Shown here: one piece after another, positions 11,258-22,223 of the stretch
Layout of the letters: the number at the start of each line of letters is the position of its first letter
Position numbering within the stretch: the stretch's first letter is position 1
Source: Acanthaster planci
Lineage: Eukaryota; Echinodermata; Asteroidea; Valvatida; Acanthasteridae
Assembly: GCF_001949145.1 (NCBI RefSeq)
Contig: NW_019091397.1
Location: forward strand, 379,258 to 412,208
Direction of reading: 5' to 3'
DNA: 32,951 bases
Notes under the pieces: generated by a model
Database searches by the model: none
The model's input: only the letters and a program-made list of their open reading frames with translations
What the model was told of the DNA's origin: nothing
Made by a program: the position numbers and the translations under genes

Positions 11258-12135
11258 ATAGATGACCTCAAAAGCAGGTTTTCGCATTAATTTGATAGGC
11301 TCAGGAACTTCAAGGCCAAAGCTCATCTGTACCTGAAGGTGGATGCCCCCCCCAAGTATAGATGCACCACACAAATACAGCATCCACCTCAAGCCAAAGC
11401 TGAAAGCAGAGCTCAAAATGGAGCAAGACAGCGTGATCCGAGACTTCGAGCACCACACAGACTGGTGCAGCTCGATCACTACCATTGTGAAAACAGATGG
11501 GTCCTTGAGAAATTGCCTAGACCCCAAGCGCCTCAACGACAGCCTCAAGCGCTGTCCACACAAGATTCCAACGTTGGAAGAGCTAAACCTAGCAATCATC
11601 AAAGCCAGATTCTTTTCCAAACTAGACACCAAGGCAGGCTACTAGTACTGATACTGATATTTGATGAGGAATTGCAGGAACATTCCAAACGCTGTTCAGT
11701 CATTACTGCTTGAGGAGACTCCCTTTTGGGCTGTCAGTGAGCCAGGATATATTTCAACAGGCCATGGATCTTATCGTCAATCAGGTACCAGGTTGCGTTG
11801 GCATTGCCGATGACATTGCCGTATTTGGGCAGACAGAAGCTGAGCATGATGCAACTGCACTCCACCTCATTGAGACCACAGAACACGCGGGCTTAGTCAA
11901 CAGTTCAAAATGGAAGATCAAGCAGAACAAGATCAACTTCTTCGGTTCAGTATACTCCACCTTGGGCATCTACCCCGATCCAAAGTGCATCAAGCACATC
12001 CGTGCCATTCCATCTCCACAGGATGTGGAGTACATGCAGAAATTTCATCGGTTGATGAACTATGTTTCCGCATACATTCCACATTTAACAACCAAGACAG
12101 CACCTCTGAGGGATCTACTTTGTAAAATGTCCCAT
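11258..12135 (+). pseudogene. Reverse transcriptase of the Mag-like element (frameshifted)
   Basis: The N-terminal part (IDDLKSRF, then AHLYLKVDAP) runs into an eight-C tract at 11346-11353. After it the frame shifts and continues with IDAPHKYSIHLKPKLKAEL, then DGSLRNCLDPKRL and FFSKLDTKAGY (motif A, Asp kept). Stops follow at about 11643-11660, and the frame resumes with RRLPFGLSVSQDIFQQAMDLI, IADDIAVFG (motif C, Asp-Asp kept) and the thumb-connection region YIPHLTTKTAPLRDLL. Catalytic Asp residues survive, but at least two frameshifts and in-frame stops break the chain. Confidence 0.85.
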
Positions 12136-12612
12136 ACCTGTGGCAGGAAGATCACAATCGGCATTCGTCTCCATCAAAAGTGCAATCACCAGTGACTCTT
12201 GCTTGCACTACTACGATCCCGAAAACCATACACTTTGGAAGTCGGTGCAATACAGAGAGGGCTAGGATCATGTCTCCTGCAGGAGGACAGCCCAATCGCT
12301 GTCGCCTCAAAAAATCTCTCACGTCATTCTTGCTACTCCAACATCAAGCGAGAAACCTTAGCTGTAGTCTTCGGCATCACCCGCTTTCTTTCCTACTTGT
12401 TCGGTGCAGATTTCCACATTCACATGGATCACAAGCCAATGGTGACTATTTGCAACAAACCCCTGACTAGTGCCCCACCGAGTCTCCAAAGACTCCTCAT
12501 GAAGATTCAGGGTTACAACTTTACCATCAACTATAAACAGGGATCGTCCATGGTATTTGCCGATGCTCTTGGTCGTTTGCCAAACCCCGCAAAGCCACAG
12601 CATACCCCTTGA
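12136..12612 (+). pseudogene. RNase H domain of the Mag-like element
   Basis: After a frameshift near 12200 the frame reads TLEVGAIQRGLGSCLLQ. The family normally has an acidic residue in TLEVDAS, so the first catalytic Asp appears replaced by Gly. YSNIKRETLAVVFGI keeps the Glu. HIHMDHKPMV keeps the second Asp. FADALGRLPNP keeps the last Asp. The domain closes at a stop at 12610-12612. Confidence 0.85.
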
Positions 12613-13160
12613 CTTTCATGTAGATGGCATTGATCTCAATGACAATCCAGTCACCAAGGCCATCAATCTGGTCCTAGTTTGATTGCGGCAAACTTGAGGC
12701 ACTCCAGCATGAAACCGCACGCGACCCTGTGATGAAGGTACTACAACAAATCATATACAGACTGGCCAGACTTAATCAAGGAACTACCTATCCAACTGTG
12801 GTCATACTGGCCATACTGAGATGAACTCGGAGTCTCCAACGGGGCCGTCTTCAAAAGTAGACAGGTACTCGTGCCAGAGAATAAGCGAGACAATATCCGT
12901 CAGCACCTAGGCATAGAAAAGACAAGATGCCAAGTGCGAAACTCAGTGTACTGGCCGAAAATCAATGAGGACATAGCCACACTAGTCAAGGGATGCCCTG
13001 CTTGCCAAGAAAACCAAACCAAGCAACACAAACAACCACTTGACCCATATTAAGACTCGACAACCCCATAGACCAACTTGAGATGGACTTATTTGAACTG
13101 GACAGAGAACACTACCTTGTTATCATTGGCTACCACTCCAAAGTCCCGATCGCGTTCCAT
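12613..13160 (+). pseudogene. Integrase zinc finger and start of the core, Mag-like element
   Basis: A spacer with fragments of the family's linker leads to LVPENKRDNIRQHLGIEKTR (from about 12868), SVYWPKINEDI and CPACQ. The HHCC finger is shortened: one His and its spacing are missing before LGIEK. A stop at 13051-13053 is followed, in a changed frame, by QLEMDLFELD and HYLVIIGYHSK (about 13073-13145), the opening of the core with the first catalytic Asp. Resemblance fades after about 13160, so the rest of the core is lost. Confidence 0.75.
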
Positions 13161-16100
13161 CTGACTAGCATAACTAGTGTGACTACTAGATGTATCTACA
13201 ATGCATGTGGGTGAACAGTCTTCTACACATGGCTGAATAAATGTGTTCCCACCAGCACTAAGAGGACTCTACACTCTGTGTCATCGCTCTCCTTATTCCG
13301 CCTCCTTATCACTACAGCCATGACGTATATGTAGTACGTTACATCCTTTGCTAAATATGTTTGGAACAGAGTTTCACTCACTGTTCTACTCTTGAACTGT
13401 TGTACTCCATCGTGGTTCAAGGGCTGTTTCATCATTTGCATTAGGTCTCTGAAGTCAGACCATAACTTTTAAATTTCATGGAGGTTGTTGTGCCATGGAA
13501 TGAGTTCCCGAAAAAATGATGTTGCTTTGAATCTTTTGATGTTCAGGTCCACTGAAGTCGTGGTACTCCAACATGGCGTAATTTAAATGCAAACAAATTC
13601 ACACACACATCCATTATAGTCTTTTTGCATACTGGTACTAATAATAATTACCGAAAATGGGTAATTTGGGAGACATTCCCATAGGAACGTACACAAACTT
13701 TACTGTCCCATAATTAAATATTCCCTAATCTGATCTGAACCAAACTTTGTATGTTTTCAATTTAGACCCTAATCTATCATCTCTCAAAATTTGGACCTCC
13801 TTTGGCCTCCTTCTGGTAGTTGGAGCATTTGGGAGACATTGAAATGTCTCCCTAATGACCGATGTCTCCCTAAGGTTGAAAAATTTACCACAAAATGTCT
13901 CCTAAGTGACCTATTTGGAAATAGAAACACTAAGTACATGTTTATGATTTTCATTAATCTTCTTTGTGAGTCATAAATACATTTGAAAAGTTACATGAAT
14001 AAAATAAATAAATCACACTTCTTCACAGTGCAGTATGAAAACATATCACCAGAGCGCGTCACAAATGTTAGTGTATTCATCACAGACAACAATGAACTAA
14101 AGTAAATTGAACTTAAGTGTCCTTATTCTTTTAAAAATTCAGACATCGTAAACTGGCAAATTAAAAGAATCAAATGTTCCATATCTCAACTTTGATGAGA
14201 ATGGGCTTGAAACATTCACACGATTACTATACACAAACTTAGGTAACAATGTATGTCCCAGGAGTTAAAGTATGCATTCTTTTTGTGTGGACTCCCTAAC
14301 AGTTGCCATTTGTCGCTGTATTAAAATGTATCATCCAATCTTACTTTCATCCAGACATCAATTTCTAAGGTACAGAATTTCTATTTTAAAATATTTTCTC
14401 CCTGAATTGTTGACAGAGGGTTCTGTCAATGTCAAGTACTTTTCAAGGTCTTTGTTAAATCTGCAGAAAATACACATATGTAAGCGATAATGCATTCATT
14501 TATTAGAATTGTAATGCTTCTCTTACTTTCTTCTTTTACACAACTTTCTGAACTGAAAAATACATATGGATAATCCAGAAATTAAAGGTGCATTTCTGAT
14601 GTAATAACTGAGAATTTTAAACAGAAACAAATCTCCATTGAAAATAATGTTTGAAAATGCTGATTAAAAAACTCATTGCATAAGTAACCACAGCAGGCAA
14701 TTCTCTAGACTCATACCCCTTGTTTTTGTTGGAAGCAGTAAGAGGAGGAGAAACACACTCAGCTGCACCCCTGTCAGGTCATGGATGTTGTCTTTATATG
14801 TGCCATCCCACCTGGGGTTCCACGCACTGGTCTTTTGTCTCTGTGTGTCCAATGCAGGGTTCTTTGTAGAAAGATGTCTAGGTACTAGCCCCGGTGCCAG
14901 TCATGTAACCTAACATGGTATGGACGGCAGTACATGCATGACCTCTCCTGGGCCAGTGCAGGTGCATGTATCCTGTTAAAGAAAATTGATTTGAATCTGT
15001 CTGTGCACATGCACTTTCTCAGTTTTCTGCTTTGGAATCAGCTGGCCTGAGATCTAGTTGTGGTCAGCAGATACAACTGGAGTCTGTACAGGTACCTGAG
15101 TCTTATATTTGTTGATTTCTTTACTGTAGTCACCTCCTGTGTTCAGGGTGAGTTTGTTACACTTCTTCCCATCCTCAAAAAGGCACACATTCTGTTGGAT
15201 TTACCTGGTTTCCGTGGGGAGCCGTCATGCCTGTACATATATTTCAAAGAACAAAAACCAAATTAAGGGGTAATATTAGAAAACATTTAAGAAATGACCA
15301 AATGCCTAATGTCAATTGATTTTTTAATTGGATTGAAAATGCCAACAACTTGACAATTAAAGGTTGATCGACCAATCATGCAAAAATCGTACAATCAACA
15401 GTAGTGGCATCCATCAGAATTCAGAAACTGTCCCTACTGAAACTTACACGTATGTCCTAACATCACTGTTGACCCCAAAATGTCATTACATTGAAGATTG
15501 AAGAAAAAGACACAACATCATAAAATCTGAGTTCCAAATGTAACTTCTAGCACCTGTATAAAACACCATTTTATCAGGTCAAATATTTTTGCTTTGTGAT
15601 TACTGAAGTGAAAGAATTACTGGTGGCCGTAGGCCTATATCACGGAACTTAGGCCTACGCCTACTGTACCTCCAAGACTTTGGGTCCGATGTCCGCCCAC
15701 TCTGAACATGAAAGCAGGGCAGACTTCAAACCCCAAAGTTCTGGGGGTAGAATAGGCCTATATGGAAATCTTCCCGCTTAAATAATAACACTAAAGCCGA
15801 GGCTACTAACCTGCGATGACTCAACCTTTCAGACATGGTGATCCATAGTTGCAATTGCCTACTTCAAAGCCTTTCAAAGGGAAACAGGTTTTTGTGAGAA
15901 CACCCACGCATGGCACAATTCTGCTTTGTTTGCCATGAACATGATGATGAGTCAGCCGTTCCTTTACCTGCTCCAAAGCTGAATGAAACACCTCAGAGCC
16001 TGAGAATGCACACACGGACACCAAAATTTTTGACGAGCTCAAACTTAGCACACGCACTTCAGCATGAACGCAAGGTGGGCATGCATGCATGGCAGTGTCG

Positions 16101-16665
16101 CAGTGTTTTGCATTAGTCATGCATACATGCACCAAACAAGATAGCGATCGGTTGAGTACTACAGACCACCTGGCTCTGTTGAACCGTTGAGTGGGTACTT
16201 CTAGTCAAGGCAAGATATATGACGAAGTTGGCTATTGGTCGAACATTTTGTCACGATAATATATAGATTTCCCCTTGGTTAATTCTCTGTCCACCTCGGT
16301 TTCCAGCCAGAAAAATTTCCAAGAATTCTTGAATCCTTTGTCTACATTCAGATCCCCTTCCCTACCTACTACCTTGTATGACTTCTTGATGTACGTCAAC
16401 AACATCAGACCACCAAGAGAACAAAACGAGACGCAATGGCAGACGGACACAAGTAGTACACAGTGCATGCAATGACAACAAATGTACCGTGCATACACAC
16501 ACAGTGAACGTACATGTACAGTACATGTACATACACACAATGATCATACCGCTGGCCTGGGTCCCTATGTCGTAACAATGATACCCCCTCTGTTCAATGT
16601 ACTATTACCTATGTATCTGGCGCATTGCCAGGGGGGAGTATCAACGTTATAGTGCATGCTATACA
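13161..16665. other. Intronic DNA with a small palindrome cluster
   Basis: No coding region is recognised in this 3.5 kb. GGGAGACATT and AATGTCTCCC form a near-perfect palindrome at 13831-13852, with further copies of the same motif at 13668-13677 and near 13862. TAGGCCTA motifs occur near 15630-15660 and ACATGTAC runs near 16510-16533. A loose inverted pair, AATGATACCCCCT near 16576 and AGGGGGGAGTATCA near 16630, may be a small worn MITE. Confidence 0.4.
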
Positions 16666-16800
16666 CCTAAACTTGTGCAAGTCTTTTGCTTAGTTACAAA
16701 TTGAAAGCATTGACAATACGGAAATCCAGAAAGTCTCACAGAAATTCCGGAGAGTCTCACAGAAATTCCGGAAATCCAGAAAAATCCGGACAAATCACAC
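16666..16800 (+). repeat. Dispersed repeat copy with a 21-bp tandem duplication inside
   Basis: This shares CCTAAACTTG and GGACAAATC blocks with 7541-7627. Inside it the unit AGTCTCACAGAAATTCCGGA occurs at 16732-16751 and again at 16753-16772, a period of 21 bp. No coding content. Confidence 0.5.
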
Positions 16801-16949
16801 CCAAGCTTTATAAAATTAAGATGACACAGAAGTGTGAATAAAAACTTTTTTCTTTCAGTCAACACAAACTTTTTACAACGAGCGAGTCCAAAGTTACGAT
16901 AAAAGAATCATTGAAAATTAGTGCCAGAAACACAACATTCTGTGGCTGA

Positions 16950-17440
16950 CGTTTCCAAATTGCATTTTCTGGACCCCAAAAATTCATGTTGGTCTTATAC
17001 GCAAAGCCAGGGTGCCTGAAATTGGACAAAGGAGTTTGGCCTTGTAACAAAAGGTCGTACTTGGAACAAAGACAGATCTGCTGGGAATTGCCAATATGTT
17101 TTTTCAGTTGTCAATAGCAGAGGAAATCCGTCATTGTTTTGAATGATTGTACCACTGTTTGTGGCAATCAGGGCAAGCAGATTATCACTGGGGGCAAAAA
17201 TGTTCCAGAGCTCCAGGTATAAGCGATACAATACCGCTGCACACTAATATGGTCTGCATTTGAAAAGACGCAAGCAGCACACTGGGCGAGTTTCGGGAAC
17301 AAAAGAAAATTACGTTAACAATGTACAATCTGGGCTCTCTTTACAAGGCGGCAGGCCTGGCTGAAAGACTCAAGCGTCAATAGATGTTGTCTGTCAGATT
17401 AGAGTAGCCACCAGACAATCATTCATTTGGGTGTAATCAT
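16950..17440 (+). mobile_element. Diverged internal copy of the TTAA MITE family
   Basis: The order of blocks matches the full copy at 31253-31839: TATACGCAAAGCCAGGGTG, GGACAAAGGA, TTGTAACAAAAGG, CTGCTGGGAATTGCC, CCGCTGCACACTAATATGG, CAGCACACTGGGC, CAATCTGGGCTCT, TTACAAGGCGGCAGG and TCAATAGAT. Both TTAA ends are gone or unrecognisable and the subterminal palindrome has decayed, so this is the oldest of the five copies seen. It ends just before the donor side of the 17.6 kb exportin-5 exon. Confidence 0.75.
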
Positions 17441-17557
17441 CCAGTACATAAAGTTATGAAAGAATTGTGAAAAAAGAAAATCTTGAAAATCACCAGGGGA
17501 ATATGTCATGCAACTTCAAATTAAACCAGGCAGCATATGGTTAATCCTCTAACCTAC

Positions 17558-17680
17558 CTGGTTCAACAGTGATGGGTGACACTATGACTTCCCTCAGCCA
17601 ATCACAAGCTGCTTGAAAAGCCAAGAGTGGGCAGTGATCTGTGATGAGACGCACTAATTCTGTCTGATGAGTGCGATGAA
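17558..17680 (-). CDS. xpo5: Exportin-5 internal exon (second of three seen)
   Basis: This exon has 123 nt: two bases of a split codon, 40 codons and one base. The segment ELVRLITDHCPLLAFQAACD, then WLREVI, resembles EVMRLACRLDPKTSFQMAGE and WLKYQL of human XPO5 (recalled, not searched). It corresponds to the stretch just before the part encoded by the 5.5 kb exon. The acceptor is GATTCTTTAG on the minus strand ending at 17681. The donor is CAG/GTAGGT at 17557-17552. The opening TT completes an Ile codon with the A left by the 27.8 kb exon, and the final G completes Gly with the GA of the 5.5 kb exon, so phase agrees on both sides. Similarity is weaker than for the other two exons, but order, strand and phase support it. 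Confidence 0.78.
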
Positions 17681-20600
17681 CTAAAGAATCAAAATGGAAA
17701 ATAGGGCTTTCAGTATTAAATATGACAGTTCAACATGTTAAAGCACAGTGTCAGATCAACATGATTTTAGGTTTCTAGAATACTGTATACTCAGTGAAAA
17801 GAAAAGTGATAAAGTCAGAAAATTGAGAGAAATGTGATTCTCTACTCAATTAGTTTAACCATGTATCATTCATATTGTGGTAAACTAGTGTCCTTGCAGC
17901 AGTCAAAATTTCTACCTGTCACTCAGTATTGGTGGCACCATCAAATAATGAGCTGTTCGGTGTGGAAACAGCAATAGAAACATTAGAAGTACCAGTAGAT
18001 TAGCCAGTAATGGAATACTCTTGGAATACCTTTCATTCTTAAATACCCAAGACAGTTTCCACACTCTACCAGTCAAAAGCCCATCACGTGGGTGGTATTT
18101 AACAGATGGTAAAACTAGAATCCGGTTTCAAATGAAAGTGTGATTCCTATTTTATGGACTCTGTTATATATAAATGAGAACCATGATTCCACAGGCATGT
18201 GCAGTGCAACCATGAGCCTACATTCCATACATTTGAAATCTAATTCCAAACAGGACCAGCTATGCTCCACATCACATCATATACATGTACATGTAATATG
18301 CACCAATTGCAATATCAGGAGATTTCGGTAATGACCATGAGGCACATGCCTTTAAATATCAAATTAAATTGACAAACGCTGTTGGAGAACTATGAATTTT
18401 CAAGTAAATAGACACTTTTTCACTTAGGAATTTACAAATGGGAACAAACGCTTGGATTGTTTTCAAAAATACACCAGGTCTGGTGATAAACAATTGGCTC
18501 ATTCCATTATTACCCCCAACTCCCTGTCTGGTTTTAAATGATTTAAATTCAGTTTCAAAACACCGAATCACACTTTTATTCCCTCAATTACTAGAAAAGT
18601 ACTTCAAAAAGCACTCTGTGAGTACTTTCAAGAAAACATTACGTCTTGGGTTTTACATGAATGTGATTGTCCAAGCTCTCAGTATCGCCTCAGTATCTGT
18701 ATTAGTCAGCTTTACAGTGTAACCCATCCAACTACCTTAATATCTGGCTGTAGACATGGCTTGGAAAGTACTGGACTACAACACTAGTTGGGTGTCATTT
18801 AAAGTCTGTTAAGAAGGAGTGAATAAGAGGTGTTCGTATTTTTAGACACATAAAGCCACCTTTATCTGATTATATATTAAATCTAAATCTGTTGATATTG
18901 TCCTTTTTATATGGAGAAACTAATCAGTGAAAAGGTTACAAAGACAATATCTAGAAATCAGCCACAAGGTGCTAAGGTGTCCGTTTGTGAAAAAGGGTCA
19001 TCAATCTGTCATATGGCATTGGAAATGCTGTCAGTTTTGTTCCCCATTGCTAAAAAAGAACTGTTTGAAGCCTCTGAACAACTACATGTAAGTAGAAAAA
19101 CATGCAGGCAATAATAAGGGAACAATACATGTATGTGCTTGGTCAGTATTCCCATGATAAATACCTTGTTAGTCAGAGAGTCAAACAAAGTCAATATATG
19201 ATGGATTTCCAACGATTTTATTCCAGAATTTTACTTTCATTTTCCCAAATACCCATATCCATTTTATGGTATCTTCCTTGAGCAAGTTATCCAATAAAAT
19301 CTAGTTATATGGACTTGACAAGCACATGGCAAGCTGCATGCACACAGAATCTTGACCAATGAGAATCGATGAAACTGTCTTGTATCCAGACACCAGCCCG
19401 TGATTTATGCAGCTGGCATTATCCCTTCTCAGTAGGCATTATTAAATTATATAAAGGCACACTCAAATCGTACGTTGCTGAACAGGGAAACTGTCTGAGG
19501 TATTTATGAATGAAGAAAGAGTCATGTTCAAGTGCTGAAGCCCACCCTCTCCCAAAATACTTTAAGAGGACTCAGCCCTTTAGTCAAGTTCAGTGCAAAG
19601 GTGTCTGATAGAGTGCGAATGTGCTTATACCTATCCAGAAATGTTTTCCAACCGCCACATTACAGATTAAGTTCCATCATAGATGTAAATATTATCACCA
19701 GCCCCAAGAGGATAAAAGATGTTTTGAGACAGAGTTTGTATGCGCATCTAAGAGGCTAAAAAATGAAAAAAAAATGGTGATGCAGAGCTGCATGTCAATT
19801 GATGGCTGTGTAGGGTGCAAATTTTGTTTATTCCTTGTACTTAATACTAAAAGTTGCCTAAGATGGATTTATTCTGATTACTATTTAAAAAATCAGGATA
19901 AGACAGTCAAAAGTTGAAATCTTTGCATCAATTTATGTACCTTCATCTGCAATTAACACAAAGTTTCAGTCCAAAATTTAATTACTTTTCAAAACACTGG
20001 TTCTCCTTGAAAGCTAAAAATAAATGAAAACATGATCAGAAAAACAAATTCACCTATGATGGGATGTTGGTGAAAAAGAAAGCCCCAGTGCTATATCAGT
20101 GACACTTCACAAAGCTCAAATGTAACCAGTAAAAACTGTACACAATCAGCAACCTCTACATGCCTTGAAGTTTTTTACATTTCCGTCTAAAAGTTGGGGT
20201 TGTTTGATGTCATGTTTTGTAGTAAGCCATATAGACAAATTTCACTGTTTTGGGCCATCATCATGAAGATGCCAAAGCATGTACTGTACTTGCAGCAACA
20301 TATCTGGTCATGTGTTTTGTTGACAGGTGCAATTCAAAGGGATTAAAGAGACACTGCAATCAATTTGTTTTTGTATGGGGCAAACAGATTCAGAATTATC
20401 AAGCAAAAATACGAGGCTGTTGGACAAGAGCTCACACTTCCTTTTGAAAAAACATTTCCCTAACTACTGCAAATATGGATATGAAACTGATATTAATGGA
20501 CAGAGAAACATGTGCCCTTTCAGATTTTGACAATATGACCAAAAAAAACATTAAAATATGCCTTTGTGTCTCAGTTAAGGTTATTTTTAAGTTTTGTTTC

Positions 20601-20836
20601 ACGGTTTCAAAGGATATTTTATTGCCTTTTTGGTTTGTATGCTCATGAGTATTTCCATATTCATGAAAAAAACTGTGATGTAATCCTAGGAAGAAAGACT
20701 CAATGTTACATTGGTCTGTGCGTGAAAAAGTCCTGCATTATTTATTGTTTGCAGGGCTAAATTTTCTTTTCTTGGTGGATTTATTGATGTTTATGTGCAC
20801 AGCAATAAGCAAGCATCAATCCCTTTCTCGGAAATG
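17681..20836. other. Intronic DNA, no gene recognised
   Basis: This is part of the about 10.1 kb intron between the 27.8 kb and 17.6 kb exons. Open frames, including one of 94 codons at 18438-18722, show no family motif. ACATGTACATGT runs occur near 18282-18297. Confidence 0.5.
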
Positions 20837-21043
20837 TTTGCAGTAAGTTAGTTCTGGGTTCACAATTTGAACAGAAAAACCTGTGCACTGAATTATGTCT
20901 TGCCTAGATAACAGCACTGAGTCCTCAGGATTGTGAAATTTTTGCAGTAAGTTAGTTCTGGGTTCACAATTTGGACAGAAAAACCTGTGCACTGAATTGT
21001 GTCTTCCCTAGATAACAGCACTGAGTCCTCAGGATTGTGAAAT
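20837..21043. repeat. Tandem duplication, two copies of a 104-bp unit
   Basis: Copy one is 20837-20940 and copy two 20941-21043. Both read TTTGCAGTAAGTTAGTTCTG, then GGGTTCACAATTTG, ACAGAAAAACCTGTGCACTG and CAGCACTGAGTCCTCAGGAT. Only a few positions differ (for example TTGAACAG versus TTGGACAG and TTGCCTAG versus TTCCCTAG), so the duplication is fairly young. Confidence 0.95.
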
Positions 21044-21252
21044 ATATACAATAATGAAGACAAAGTCGACATTGCATAACCCGTCATATCGTCCAAGTCG
21101 GCCGTTTTACAAAAGTCCCGATCGTCTGTGATGCATTCCATTCAAAATTTCATTTCTAAGTCGGCATTTACACGTCGTTATTTTGTATATGTCGGCATAT
21201 TTTTCTCGGTGCCTTTTCCACAAAACCACACAAATTCCTTTATGTAAGTCGG
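21044..21252. other. Left flank of the Gmr1-like element, AAGTCGGC motifs
   Basis: The octamer AAGTCGGC occurs at 21095 and 21158, with AAGTCGG again at 21246 just before the LTR start and AAGTCGGC once more at 27379. Spacing is irregular. It may be a decayed repeat related to the pogo-like terminus near 27379-27472, but no border can be drawn. Confidence 0.3.
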
Positions 21253-21335
21253 TGTCATGAAGCAATTCTGAGTAAGGAACCACAAGTATATAGGGGAAGG
21301 TCGTAGTCAATTAAGGAAGAAACTGGGTTCATAAG
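21253..21335 (+). repeat. Truncated left LTR of the Gmr1-like element
   Basis: TGTCATGAAGCAATTCTGAG begins here and is matched at 26400. Similarity continues through ACCACAAGTAT, AGGGGAAGGTCGT, GTCAATTAAGG and GAAACTGGG to about 21335. After that the left copy passes into GATAGATAGG-type repeats and directly into gag, so the rest of the LTR, the primer-binding site and the gag N-terminus are missing. The TG start and matched direct repeat support LTR identity. Confidence 0.8.
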
Positions 21336-21350
21336 ATAGATAGGATAGAT

Positions 21351-22049
21351 ATGGATAGATATGAGATCAAAGCCGAAACATATCGTACAAATTTCCGTCA
21401 GCGTGCGCGAAAGGGCACGGAAACTGTTCGCGACTGGGTCAATGAACTTTCCCATCAATTCCCAAATTGGTTGAAGTTCACTGAGATCGATGGTTCCAAC
21501 CCATTAGATATTATTGATCTAATGGTCATGGAACAGGCACTCAACAAACTGCCTTATGACCTTAGACTCTATCTTAGGGATAAAAATCCCAAAACTTGCA
21601 AGGAATTAGCAGGCATGGCGGATGCCTATGTAGCTAACAGGGGAGGTTCAGAATACTGGCGTAAAACCGATATGTCAAAAAGTACGTGGCGATCTAGAAA
21701 TCACCATCCTGGTCACAAGAGTGACTTTGGAAGTAGTAAGATGTCAAATTCCAGTGAGCAATCAGGAATGTCTTCAGTAGATGGCATAAAAGTTGGTGGT
21801 ACTGATACTGATGGACCCAGTACCGACAAAAACAAAAGAGGTTATATGCAAGGGAGTAATGGTCATGCGGGATCCAAGTATATTCCACTTAGTGAGAGGC
21901 AGTGCTATCACTGTCATGAATATAGACATATAAGTCCCTTTTGCCCTTTAAGGTCGCAGGCCAATCAGGTTAGTAGTAGTAGTCTGGCGCAAGTAGAAGA
22001 AACAGCATCCAGGACAGACAACCTAAGGTTTGTCAAAACAAGTCACTGA
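21351..22049 (+). pseudogene. Gag remnant: SCAN-like capsid domain plus CCHC zinc knuckle
   Basis: The open frame has 232 codons. The Met at 21351 is only the first available, because the true N-terminus is lost in the deletion that also removed the LTR end. Residues about 9-95 match the SCAN pattern: FRQRARKG, VRDWVNEL, IIDLMVMEQALNKLP, DLRLYLRDKNPKTCKELA. SCAN domains of vertebrate zinc-finger proteins are thought to come from the capsid C-terminal domain of Gmr1-like elements. A Ser/Gly/Asp-rich linker follows. Then comes a CCHC knuckle at C185, C188, H193 and C198 with exact C-x2-C-x4-H-x4-C spacing, in which the usual Gly before His is Arg. A stop separates it from protease. Confidence 0.85.
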
Positions 22050-22057
22050 CTAAAGGG

Positions 22058-22223
22058 GTGAATACTAAGTCAGTTAACAGATATGAAGTACGTGTAGTTC
22101 CAGGGGTTCGAACAGTGGTAAATGACCCCGTGGAAATTCAACTTCAAAAGTGTATGCTTGACGGTACTGTGGAAGGCAAGCAGGTCCGAATTTTGCGAGA
22201 TTCGGCTTGCACACAAACAGCAG
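22058..22223 (+). pseudogene. Aspartic protease, N-terminal part (interrupted by a MITE)
   Basis: This is a retropepsin-like domain that would process the polyprotein. The active-site block reads LRDSACTQT, with Asp48 followed by Ser-Ala in place of the usual Thr/Ser-Gly. The frame runs into a TTAA at 22224 where the MITE starts. The C-terminal part resumes after the second TTAA at 22550-22553. Confidence 0.75.

Larger units (their letters stand above)
11258..13160 (+). mobile_element. Decayed Ty3/gypsy pol fragment, probably Mag clade
   Basis: The plus strand carries RT, RNase H, the integrase zinc-binding region and the start of the integrase core, in the usual gypsy order. Wording such as HHTDWCSSIT, CLDPKRLNDSLKRCPHKIPT, IADDIAVFG and LTSAPPSLQRLL is typical of the Mag (K02A2.6-like) group; the clade is inferred from memory of such motifs. 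The frame changes at several points. No LTR pair, gag or protease was found, so this is an internal fragment. It lies antisense to exportin-5 within an intron. Confidence 0.85.

Noticed and set aside
11237-11632. Minus-strand 131-codon frame over the Mag-like RT
   Set aside because: It is the shadow of the RT coding sequence on the other strand.
15910-16116. Plus-strand frame of 68 codons (MAQFCFVCHEH...) as a possible exon
   Set aside because: A Cys pair alone is too little; no splice borders with matching coding sequence were found and both strands are open over the same interval.
18438-18722. Open frame of 94 codons on the plus strand in an intron
   Set aside because: No recognised motif, no neighbouring gene context, and similar-length open frames occur by chance in this AT-rich DNA. 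It is also on the opposite strand from the host gene.
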